A stretch of DNA of 64,000 nucleotides, taken from contig JAWNGF010000001.1 of the NCBI GenBank assembly GCA_037039685.1, forward strand, positions 4,774,001 through 4,838,000. The letters run 5' to 3'. Every line of letters starts with the position of its first letter. Position 1 is the stretch's first letter. Below are positions 1 to 9,977 of this stretch, one piece after another. Made by a program: the position numbers and the translations under genes. The notes beneath the pieces were generated by a model. The model was given only the letters and a program-made list of their open reading frames with translations, was not told where the DNA came from and did not search any database. This DNA is from Ceratobasidium sp. AG-K (lineage: Eukaryota; Basidiomycota; Agaricomycetes; Cantharellales; Ceratobasidiaceae).

Positions 1-2130
1 TGAAGAGGACTGGGAGGATATGGATGAAGACGAAGGGGATCTTCGGACATTGACCAAGTACGTATTGTGATACTTATCAGTGAATACCTGCTGCAACTTC
101 GTGTTAGACATCAGTTCGAGGCTAGTGACGAGGAAGAGGCCGCATACAGTGGTGGGCTGAGTGACCTGGATGACGATGTGGACCAGGATGAGAGAGTAGG
201 TGGTTTGGCCCTGCGTCGTAATTTGAGCTAATTCGGGTGTCTCTCAGTGATGAACCATTAAGAGTACGGCGATGGTGCTCGCATAGCTACTCGTAACGAT
301 ATACTTACAGCTTAGCAGGATGGAAACGTACAGGAGCTCCAGTTCTCCGACGAGAGTGATGCGGAGGATGTTGGTCAAGGCGGGGGCGAGTTAGATGAGG
401 ACAGTGACGAGGACTCGGATGATTCGGACGGACCGGTCACCGCTGCAAACATGGAAGCTCGCTCACGCAAACTTGAACGGCGAGCTGCCAAGGACGCTGA
501 GCTTGAGCGTGCAGAAGCCAATTACACTGAGGCAACGGAAGCGTTCTTCAAGCTACCTACTGCCGAAGAGCGGGAAAAAGAGAAGGCGTCGGGTGGTCCG
601 GACGTACAAGAAGTACAAATGCGAATGGCCGAATGCGTTAAGGTTCTCAATGACTTCAAGAACCTAGCTGCTCAAGGGCGGTACGTTGAAATAATAATCC
701 GGTATTGCAATAGCTAATTGCAACAAAACAGATCACGCTCCGAGTATATTGAACAACTGATTTCTGACATCGCCAGCTACTATGGCTACAATGAATTCTT
801 GGCTGAGAAGTTATTTGATTTGTTTTCCGTTTCAGAGGTGCGCCGTTTGGGCCGCTTTCCTTCTTACTGAGAACCTCATGATATTTGTAGGCAATCGAGT
901 TCTTCGAGGCCAACGAGCTGCCAAGACCAGTCACCATTCGAACTAACACCTTGCGGACTCGTCGGCGTGACCTTGCTCAGTCATTGATCAACCGGGGTGT
1001 CAACCTGGAACCAATCGGAAAGTGGACCAATGTAGGGCTGCAGGTCTTTGAGAGCACCGTGCCTATCGGCAAGTACCGCTACATCAACATACCTTGCAGC
1101 ATTCTAACAGACCCTATCAGGCGCAACACCCGAGTATCTCGCCGGACACTACATGCTCCAGGCCGCATCATCATTCCTCCCTGTGATAGCCCTTGCACCC
1201 CAGCCTAATGAACGAGTGCTCGATATGGCCTCTGCGCCAGGCGGAAAGACGACACACATGTCCGCACTCATGCAAAACACTGGACTCATCTTCGCCAATG
1301 ATGCCAACAAGGCACGAACCAAGAGTTTGTCTGCCAACGTGCATCGCTTGGGTTGCAAGAACGTGGTGGTTTGCTCGTATGACGGTCGCGAATTCCCAAA
1401 GGTCCTAGGAGGATTCGATCGAGTGTTGTTGGATGCACCGTGCAGTGGTACGGGCGTTATCAGTAAAGATGCAGGCGTAAAGACCAACAAGGTACGCCAC
1501 TTCTCCTACTGCGGCTGAATTATAAACCGACCCTGGCATTTAGAGCGAACGTGATTTCACGCTGCTCTCGCACCTTCAGAAACAGCTTATCTTATGCGCG
1601 ATTGACAGCATCGACGCATCGTCCAAAACGGGTGGGTATATCGTCTATTCCACGTGTTCGGTCACCGTGGACGAGAATGAAGCCGTCGTGGACTATGCGC
1701 TCCGCAAACGGCCCAATGTCAAGCTTGTCGACACGGGGCTCGAGTTTGGCGTACCCGGATTTACGAACTTCCGGGGTAAAAAGTTTGACGAAAAGTTGAG
1801 CTTGACAAGACGCTTCTACCCGCATGTCCACAATATGGATGGGTTTTACGTTGCCAAGATTAAGGTAGAGAAGAGACAAAAGAAGAAGCCGGCCGAGAAG
1901 GAGGATGATGAGATGGACGGCGTAGTATTGACTGAGGAGGGCCTGACAAAGGCGGGCGATGATATCAAGTTTGACGATGAAGAAGACAAGGGGTATATTG
2001 AAGGTGAGTAGACGTGTGATGAGTGGCTGCTCTAGCTAAGTCGGTTGCAGATTCCAAGCGGAGACACCGCAAAAAGCTTGGGTATCGAGTCAAGCCTCGA
2101 ACTCAGTCAGAGGTGGCCGCGGCCGGCTAA
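1..2130 (+). CDS. NOP2: NOP2, 25S rRNA (cytosine-C5) methyltransferase, 5' truncated by window edge
   Basis: NOP2/NSUN1 family enzyme of the nucleolus: it methylates a cytosine of the large-subunit rRNA with S-adenosylmethionine and is needed for 60S assembly. The start lies outside the window. The visible part opens with an acidic, coiled-coil-like region ([17 protein letters not shown]), then the NOP2 N-terminal substrate-recognition segment ([33 protein letters not shown]). The Rossmann methyltransferase core follows with SAM motif [12 protein letters not shown] (about 1225-1260), the DAPCSGTG motif (about 1432-1455) and [13 protein letters not shown] (about 1645-1680), which carry the two conserved cysteines of RNA m5C methyltransferases. 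A basic tail ([15 protein letters not shown]) ends at TAA 2128-2130. Short introns interrupt the gene, for example just before 1119, at 1491-1542 and near 2005-2050. No frame problem seen. The identification is firm; only exon edges are approximate. Confidence 0.95.
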
Positions 2131-2347
2131 ATTTCGATAAAATATACATTCTTGAATTCTGTGGGCCTATATCGAGACTGTAATATTAGGCAAAACGGGT
2201 TGGTCGTCAAGATGACACTTATTACATTAATTTGTAAGAAATACATCAGTCACAATAAACGGCTAGTATACAATGGGTCGTTCGTGTATGCGGTGATACG
2301 TCCATGAGTTCACGCAAAGGGTAATCTTTAGAATTTCTCGTAATATT

Positions 2348-3302
2348 TTAGTACCTCTCGGCTTCACGGCGGCTAAAAACAAACATAACGTTAGCGGGGG
2401 CGCATCACAGGCTTCCAGGAAGCATACTCACCGCCTGCCTCCCACGAAGATGCCGCAGCAAGCTCCAACCGTAGCTGCCCACAACGCAACCATAGCACCC
2501 AGAGTCATCCATGGAACAGCACCGTACTAGACAATGGGACGCATACATGAGGCCAAACGTACCCAACCAATACTGACGTCACATACCGTAACCTTGAGGT
2601 TCCCATCAGTCGCGTCCCTAATCTTGTTCTTCGCGATCGTGGTGAGCGCGACGTCAATAGCAAATGCCACGGTGGCCACAATTGCGGCAAGAACCGAAAA
2701 GATAAGGGCCATGGCAGACGCGAGGCGCGCCGGGCGGAAGGCAAGCATGATGGCAAATATGAGAGCCAAAAACGCCAGGCCGCACGCTGTTGTCGTGTGA
2801 GATGGGCATGCCCGTCAAGACGTAAGGAATTGCTCACCGATCGGGTGAAGTACAAGTACGAAGGTTAAGCCGCGCGAAAGAATGTCATTAAGGTCATCGA
2901 GTCCACTACGTGTACCAAGTCAATAGGGTTTCAGACAGGGATGAGCGACGTACAGGGTATCTAGGAGCTGCTCATCGAGATCATAACCAAGCTTCTTCCT
3001 CGAGCAGTACCCTGCGCGAGTTTGGTCAAAGCCAAAGACGCTGACAACGTTGCGGGCTGAGTTAATTGCACGATAGGGGAGTGAAGTAGATCTTACGAGG
3101 CACTAATGTCCGACACGCAGTATCCCCACAGCCCAAATTTGACGCCCCCCGAAATCCCAGTGTTGGCGAGTCCAGTCTGCAGGCTGGCAACAATATTAAG
3201 AACCCAGATGGTCTTGATGATTGGCACCGAGAGCGAGACAAGGAGAAGCAGCAAGAACGCCGCAAACACCAAAAACGGGACGATGAAGCCTACGCCGAGC
3301 AT
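2348..3302 (-). CDS. PalI/Rim9/SUR7-family four-span membrane protein
   Basis: Small integral membrane protein of the SUR7/PalI family, whose members act in ambient-pH signalling (PalI/Rim9) or in plasma-membrane eisosome domains. Reading on the minus strand, the first exon starts MLGVGFIVPFLVFAAFLLL at ATG 3300-3302 with a first membrane span. It then has an extracellular loop with the family signature GLWGYCV (near 3120) followed by AGYCSRKKLGYDLDEQLLD in the next exon. Two more hydrophobic segments lie at about 2760-2640 (FLALIFAIMLAF, ALIFSVLAAIVATVAF). The last exon, about 2441-2521, gives PWMTLGAMVALWAATVGACC, and the final exon RRREAERY ends at TAA 2348-2350. At least five short introns are required, including one at about 2522-2587. 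An upstream TTG in frame is not a credible start. Which of PalI or SUR7 function applies cannot be told from sequence alone. Confidence 0.8.
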
Positions 3303-4550
3303 GATTGTACGCAATGGGCTGCAAAGATGTTTGAGATTAGAACAGGTGGGACAGGTTGGAAAACAATTCTAGGCATTTTATATGCGAAAAAGTACGGTGG
3401 AGCATGACGCGGAGGCAGTGACGTCCTTTGTTTTCTTGAGGTCTGGACAAACACTGCCAAGCATTCCGCCTCGCAATTAGCCGCTGCGATCCAGATTACG
3501 TGACATCGGAGCCGACTTCACGTGAGGTGCCCCTATCGGACATTGACCTTGCGCCATGGTAGCCGCGTTGACCAGGTTTGGGCAGGTCTCCTATTCTTCG
3601 CCAACGATTGCGCAATGACCCCAAGGAGCGTCCCAAATATATGCGTAGGCCAATTTACGCCCGTCTTTGAGACCGTCTACAACGACGACGAGCGTTGAAG
3701 ATCTTCTTGAACACGGTTGATCGGGATTCGATCATGTCGTGTGAGCCGGACTGACCATGTTGTAGCGAGGCCTAATGCCGGAAGGATCAACATGGTCGAT
3801 ATGGTTTAATTCTTCTAGTTTGTTTAGTTGTTGTGTTGCCGACCTACTCAGGATCTGCCCCTGTTCTCAATTTTCAACCCGCTTTGTTGTCGCGCTGAAA
3901 CGTCAACATAGGGTGGGGGATCCCCAAAGGACCCCGGAACTATCCCGCCCCCACCATCGACAACGACAGCGCCAGGGGCTGTTGGTAGTGGAGAATGAAA
4001 GAAGGATGTGCAGCGACGCGCAGGGATTCCGCATACGCCGTTGCACGTCCACGCGATTGCAGTTTCGCGCGTTACCATGTCGTCTTGGAAGCTGGAGCGC
4101 GGTGGAGCCACTCCAGAACCTTCGTGAAGGAGACCATAATAAGCTGCGATAACGCGAGTCAGGCAACAAACGTGAGAGAAAACGGCAGTACCATCGGATA
4201 GCATAGGAGCAGAGGGGCGTGAGGACCCAGTGCCCAGACTGTATGCCGTTCGGAAACGGAGTGCGGGACACGACAAACAGTCGGAAGCAAAGAAAAACGG
4301 ATAGAAGCAATTTCGAATCGCGGGGAGGTGTCTGGGGGACATCCGATTGCCAAATGCCGCCTTTATCAGGCGAGTCAGCGAGCTACTCTCTCCTCAACTC
4401 GTCCTTTCCCCTTCCACCGGCAGCTCTCTCCTCGCCGTCACCGCCTACTTTTCTCTTAATACCACTTAAGGTTGGTTCATTAGCGACCCGTCTTGGGCGA
4501 CTACTTACCCCGCGCGCTATTTTTGCTGCAGCTCTACTTCACCTCTTACC
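3303..4550. other. Intergenic, no supported gene
   Basis: About 1.2 kb between two divergent genes. Reading frames here are uninterrupted for at most about 160 codons (minus strand 3848-4342), but the translation is Cys/Ser/Pro-rich without any recognisable motif and no splice-like structure. The last 180 bases before 4551 are pyrimidine-rich (runs of ctctcctc and ccttcc), a common leader/promoter feature of strongly expressed fungal genes, which fits the biased codon use of the downstream gene. Confidence 0.5.
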
Positions 4551-5618
4551 ATGTCTGCCCCCGTCGAGACCACCCCCGCCCCTGTTGCCGCTGAGGCTCC
4601 CAAGGTGACTGAGGAGACCCCCAAGGAGGAGGTCGCCGCTACCACGACTGTAAGTTGAACGCGCTTGTTCATCGTCCTAGTCTCATTTCCTTGCAGGAAG
4701 CCCCTGTTGAGGCCAAGGTTGAGGCTGCCCCCGAGACGGCTAACGCGACTGAGCCCGCTGCCGTTGCCCCCGAGGTAACTACTACCGAGGTTAGTACTTC
4801 AAGGCGCGTTGTTTGTCACGTGTTGACGTTCATCACCAGGCGACTGAGCTCCTGCTGCTACCACCGAAACTCCTGCTGCGACCGAGGGTGCTCTTGCTGA
4901 GCCCGCTCCCGAGTCCCCCAAGCCCAAGAGCCCCGGTTTGTTCTCCAAGTTGCTCGCGCCCTTCAAGGGTGACAAGAAGGTGAAGGCTCCCAAGAGCCCG
5001 AAGAAAGAGAAGACCAAGGAGCAGGCTGAGGTGTGTTTTAATGAACGCGTTTTTTAACATGTACTGACTTTCTGTTCAGGCTGCCCCCGTTGCAGAGGCT
5101 GAGGAGACCCCTAAGCTGAGGAGACCGCTGTTGTTGACAAGGATGAGGCTCCTTCCACCGAGCCTGCCCCTGAGGTTAAGGAGCTTGCTGCTGCTGCTGA
5201 GGCTGCCCCCGAGCCCGCTGCTGAGCCTACTCCCGAGGCTACCACCTCTGCCCCTGAGGAGCCTGCGAAGACCAGCGAGACCGTTGCTCCTGTCGAGGAG
5301 ACGACTCCCGAGGTTGCCGTCACCGAGGCCCCGAAGGTTGAGGAGAAGAAAGTCGAGGAGAAGAAGCCCTCAAAGACTACCCGCCGGCTCTCTGCTCGCG
5401 TGACCGGTTTCTTCAAGCCCAAGCACCGCCCCGAGGAGACCAGCCCGCTCCCCTCGAAGGTTGACGAGAACCCCCCAAAGATCGACGAGCCCACCCCGGT
5501 TGCTCCTCTTGAGAACCCTACTTCTGACGCCGCCGAGGCTAAGGAGGAGGCCCCCAAGCCCACCGAGGAGACCAAGCCTGCGGAGACCACTACTGCCCAG
5601 GTCGCTGCTTCTGCGTAA
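4551..5618 (+). CDS. Ala/Glu/Pro/Lys-rich low-complexity protein, two apparent frameshifts
   Basis: Unrecognised protein made almost wholly of Ala, Glu, Pro, Thr, Val and Lys (MSAPVETTPAPVAAEAPKVT at the start, ending AETTTAQVAASA). Codons are strongly skewed to GCC, CCC, GAG, AAG and ACC, unlike its neighbours, which suggests high expression. Short islands are less repetitive: KSPGLFSKLLAPFKGDKK (about 4930-4980) and RRLSARVTGFFKPKHRP (about 5380-5430). These share an FFKPK/LLAPFKG theme that may bind a partner or membrane. Introns: 4650-4696, one ending about 4839, and one about 5031-5079. In two places the only sensible reading needs one extra base: after GCG ACT GAG near 4849 and after CCT AAG near 5114. 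In each, a GGCT expected from the repeat pattern reads GCT. Without these the frame runs into stops. Function unknown; a disordered, abundant cytoplasmic or cell-periphery protein is possible. Confidence 0.7.
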
Positions 5619-5862
5619 AGTAGTTGCTTGATGTTACGGCGTTTATGATCTCTGTCTATTGCGGGTACTTTTTTGGATCTCACGACTCCTTTCGCTTTAT
5701 CCTTGATTTAATATTGTTCTTACTAGTTTTCTGCGTCTGCAACTCTACATACCCTTGATTGCAATGCATGACTTTCGCTTGGAATTTTTGTGTGATTGAG
5801 TGATCAACTTTACCGCAAGTCGAGTCATCAAATGTGACCTGAACCTGACTTCCATATCCGAC

Positions 5863-8365
5863 ATGTCTGGCAAGAATCAAGATGAGGATGATATCCTCCA
5901 GGCAGTAATCTTGGCTGATAGCTTCAACACGAAGTTTGAACCTCTGTCGGTCGACACACCACGGGCGAGTCGATAGACTGGCAGCCTAACTTGGTCTGAC
6001 CCGTGACTCAGGTCCTGCTTCCCGTCTGCAATGCTCCTCTCCTCGACTGGACATTTGAGTGTCTAGCTAGCGCTGGCGTCGCCCAAGTGTTTGTGTTTTG
6101 TCGCGCACACGTCGAGCAGATCAAGGATGCCATTGCGTATGTACATCAGTTGTTATATTCCCCTCACTCATTCCCTGTAGTGGTTCCCAATGGTCCAAAC
6201 CCGGCTCGGGCATGTCGATCACGACGATCGTTTCCCGTGAGGCCCGTTCGGTGGGCGATGCCATGCGCGAGCTCGACGCCAAACAGATTCTCACATCTGA
6301 CTTTGTGCTCCTCACCGGGGACGTGGTGAGCAATATCCGACTGGACGAAGTGATCCGAGAACACAAGGATCGCCGCAAAGTGAGTAAAGATGCGATCATG
6401 ACTTGCGTCGTCAAGGAGGTTGGCAAGACCCATCGATCCAAGTGGGTTGCTTCCTTTCTCTGTGGACGGCGACTGATATGGGGTAGACCCGCGTCGGAGA
6501 AGAATATATTCGTTCTCGATGCGCGTACGAATGAATGCGTTTATTACGAGTACCAACAAGGGCATCCGCCCAAACAGCGATTCAGCTTTGCGCGTGAAAT
6601 ATTCGATAAGCACCACGATATCGATGTGCGGACTGACCTAATGGACTGTTCGATCGACATTTGCTCTGTCGATGTGAGCCTGCATAGCTCATGTCATCCG
6701 ATTTCTGACTATGAGAGCAGGTCCCGGTACTGTTTACCGAAAACTTTGACTACCAAGACCTAAGACGGGACTTTATGCATGGTGTGCTCACGTCTGACAT
6801 CCTAGGCAAGACGATGCACTGTCACATTGCTCGGGGCGGGTACGGCGCACGCGTGAGAGATACGAGAAGTTATGCGGCTATTAGGTGGGCATATCATCCC
6901 TGCACGGCTCGGGTTGACTGAATGCGATTCCAGTAAGGACATCATCTCGCGTTGGTCGTTCCCCCTTGTACCGGACAATAATCACCCAGCTGGGCACGAG
7001 TATGATTATCGAGCTGGTAACAAGTACATTGCCAAGGCCGCAGATCTTTCTAGGTACGCACTCGACTCGTACACTCTCATTTACTGACCCTGTGCAGAAC
7101 TTCCCGCATCGGTAAAAACACCATGATCGGACCGTCAACAACGATCCAAGACGATGCATTCATCACCAATTCGGTCCTAGGCGCGCACTGCGAAATCGGA
7201 GCAGGCTCGCAGATCTCGGGATCCTACATCTGGGACAACGTGCATGTCGGACCGGGGTGTGAGGTTGTCGAGAGTATCGTCGCAGCGGATGTAAGGCTCG
7301 AACGAGGTGTAAAACTCGCCAAGGGGTGTATTGTTGCCAAGGGTGTGGTCCTCGGTCAAGGTACGGCGTTGCCCCCGTTTTGTCGTGTGTCGAGGGAGCG
7401 TCCGGAGGATGTGGACGAGTGGGAGGGGAGCGAGGGTGGGTTCGCTAGTTTGATTTGGAGCTGGGATTGATTGTGTAGTCGAGCTTGGGGCTGGGTCGGT
7501 CGCGTGGGTGTGGCCCAACGACAAGTACCTTGGAAGCGTACAGGCTGAATCGGAGGATGAGGACGAGGAGGAAACATTCACTAACGTCAGGCTCGGTCGA
7601 CTTGGTAGGTCGCCACCCCGTTATCTATCCGACGGACACTAACCTCTCCCCAGCCGACTCGTGCTCGGACATCCAAACCTACGAGTCCGACGCCGCCTCG
7701 ACGCTCGCTTCCGAATCCGAGTCCGAGTCCGATTCAGAGCCCCCCTCGCCCACGTCCTCGACATCCGAACTCCCAGGCGTGACTACACTCGACGCTGCGG
7801 CCGACTTTGCGTCCGAGTGTACCCAGTCACTCGCGCGTGCGTTTGACGAGGGACATACAGTCGACAATGCCGCGATCGAGCTCAAGACGTTGAGGATGGC
7901 GAGTAATGTCCCGCTCCCGCAGGTCCGCGAGGCGGTCGTGTCGTTTATGATTCAAAAGCTCGACGGGCCGGGGGTTGGACGGGCTGAAGTCAAGAAGCTG
8001 TTTGAGCGCTGGGGTGGACTCGTCAAGCAGATTGGAGGGTACGACGAGGCCGAGACGCTGTTGATGTTCCAGGTGCGTCGAGTTGTGGGTTTGGTTACGG
8101 TGCACTGATAGGTGGACAGAAATCGTGCTGCAAAACGCCCGAGCGCGTTCGACTGTTCCCTGCAGTCTTGACCGAGCTGTACCAGACCGAGTTGATCGAC
8201 GAAGACGGGCTCACCGAGTGGTTCATGGATCCCCAGTCCAAGGGCGAGAACAGCCGACTGAATGCCGACTTGCACGCGCCATATGATGCTCTGAGGGTCA
8301 CGGGAGGCAAGCTTTTGCAGCAGTTGAGGGCCCAAGACAGCGAGGAGGAAAGCGACGATGAATGA
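5863..8365 (+). CDS. GCD6: Translation initiation factor eIF2B, epsilon subunit
   Basis: Catalytic subunit of the eIF2B guanine-nucleotide exchange factor, which recharges eIF2 with GTP during translation initiation. Starts MSGKNQDEDDILQAVILADS at ATG 5863. The nucleotidyltransferase-like domain follows (VLLPVCNAPLLDWTFECLAS, then DFVLLTGDVVSN near 6300). Next is a left-handed beta-helix of hexapeptide repeats (SRIGKNTMIGPSTTIQDDAF near 7100-7160, then CEIGAGSQISGSYIWDNVHV). An acidic Ser/Glu-rich linker lies at about 7550-7770. The C-terminal W2/HEAT domain carries the exchange activity (LTELYQTELIDEDGLTEWFM near 8170-8225) and the protein ends in an acidic tail EEESDDE. Length is in the usual 700-residue range. 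Intron 1 (5965-6011) fits only as a GC-AG intron (CGG|GCGAGT). Another short intron, 7436-7478, is required to pass the in-frame stop at 7470. Confidence in identity is high. Confidence 0.95.
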
Positions 8366-9977
8366 ATTAGAATTGTAGTTACAGAATAGATGAAATCTAG
8401 GCCACGAAAGCCAATGGTTGAAAAATTATGACTATCGTGTCGTAGTTGACAGGTCTCCGGCTCGCAACGAGCCTCGCTGCCCTACGACTAGCCTTGAAGG
8501 CGTTCAACCAACTCGTCCAGGTCACCACCACACACGAACAAACCGGGCAACACTTGGTCCACATCCAACCTCTATCCACCCATGGCAACAATCAGAACCG
8601 CACCTCTCCCCGCCCTGTGCGTCCCGAAACCCGGAGGTTCAACAGGACACACCAACCACACCCGAACAAAGACTCGCACCATGTCGCTCCCACGTCGTCT
8701 CGTACGTTCTCGCTCCACGCTCATGGCAGCACCCTCTGGCACTGCAGACCGCGCCGCCCGACTACGGCTGGCGACGACCCGGGCCGAACCGAGTGCGTAC
8801 GCGAGAACGAATCTCTAATACCGTCCGCGTACGGACGACATTCGCACGTCGGTCGCACTAGGACTGGGTGCAGCCAGCTTACCAAACGGGGTCCTGCATG
8901 CTTCGGGGTGCGCGAGTCGTGGAGGTGGGCAGAGATGAATCAAACGAGCGTGGGCCATGTGTGTTTGCGCGTGAGTCATTCATGTTGGGTGCGGCTGGAG
9001 GAGATTAGCAGGCACTGGGTGATGCGAGTGGGGCCGCTCTGTGCGTGAACGAGCGGGCCCATGCGAGGCTGAATGTGGGGTGTGCGTCGGGGCTCAGTGT
9101 AGTTGGGTTCATCGTTGGCTGAATGCCCGAGGGGCACGATAGAAAGAGATCGACGGATGACGTCATCCACTGGACGAACCAGCGAGCGAGAGGAAGCAAA
9201 GGTAGAGCAGGACGTGTCCGTCAGGAATAGAACTCACCAGGGCACCGTATGCGCAACCGTCGTATACACCGCCTCTGAGTGCGTCGGCCAAGCGACAGTC
9301 CGATGGCCATGTGTGGTTCCAGGCACCGGAGCGTCTTGCGCAGTTTCGAACGTCCAAACCAGCCAGACTCGGGTGCCAACCAAGTGGGACTGGAGAGTAG
9401 TCCGCGGTGGCGCAATGATGCGGTCTGTCACCGGGTGTTGCGAGCAACAAGGCATGGCAGCGTCAAGTACGTGGCTCGGGGAAACCCACTCGGGTGGCAG
9501 CAATTTGGACGATAAACATCCGTGCGTAGGCGACGACACATGTGCGTACCTCGCTCGCCCGACGGAAATAGCCATACTTGTTCCCGCAAGTCGACCCAGT
9601 CCTGGCACGGTCCTGCACCAGTGTGGCGTTACAAGGACACGTACGTTCCGAGACTGGGGTTGTGGCTATTCCACCGGGGTCGTTGCGAGCGAATAGATGT
9701 GTGCGTAGCCACCCGATTCGAGCGAAAAGACGCGCACCCGCCGATGGTATTAGGTTAGGTTCGCACTCAACAGTGGAGTGCAGGGCGGCGGCTGGCACAC
9801 AACCAACGGCGTCAAGCGAGGCTTTTCCCTGGGCTAGGGCAGAGGGCGGTGCATAGTAGGAATACGGGCCTGGGAGCGCTGTCCGTCGTCCGGGGGCTGC
9901 TTGTCCAGGGCTCCGTCGCTCATCGACGCGCGAAACAACACGGTCACATGACCTTTATATCTTCGTTCAACGTTACA
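8366..9977. other. Long convergent intergenic stretch, content unresolved
   Basis: 1.6 kb between the 3' ends of eIF2B epsilon and the GH3 glucosidase. Other convergent gaps in this window are tens to about 200 bases. All six frames have moderately long openings (up to about 200 codons, 8446-9048 plus), which is expected of GC-rich sequence. Two weak hints of coding exist: a plus-strand frame about 9560-9758 reading SWHGPAPVWRYKDTYV, and a minus-strand splice-like donor at about 9234 with acceptor near 9167. Neither can be joined into a recognisable protein. I do not call a gene here. Confidence 0.4.

Noticed and set aside
3848..4342. 164-codon minus-strand frame
   Set aside because: No homology motif, no start context, no introns where all neighbours have them, and an unusual Cys/Ser/Pro composition.
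5111..5683. 190-codon Ser/Gly/Ala/Val-rich minus-strand frame
   Set aside because: Antisense of the biased GCC/GAG/CCC codons of the Ala/Glu/Pro-rich gene; the composition follows directly from that bias.
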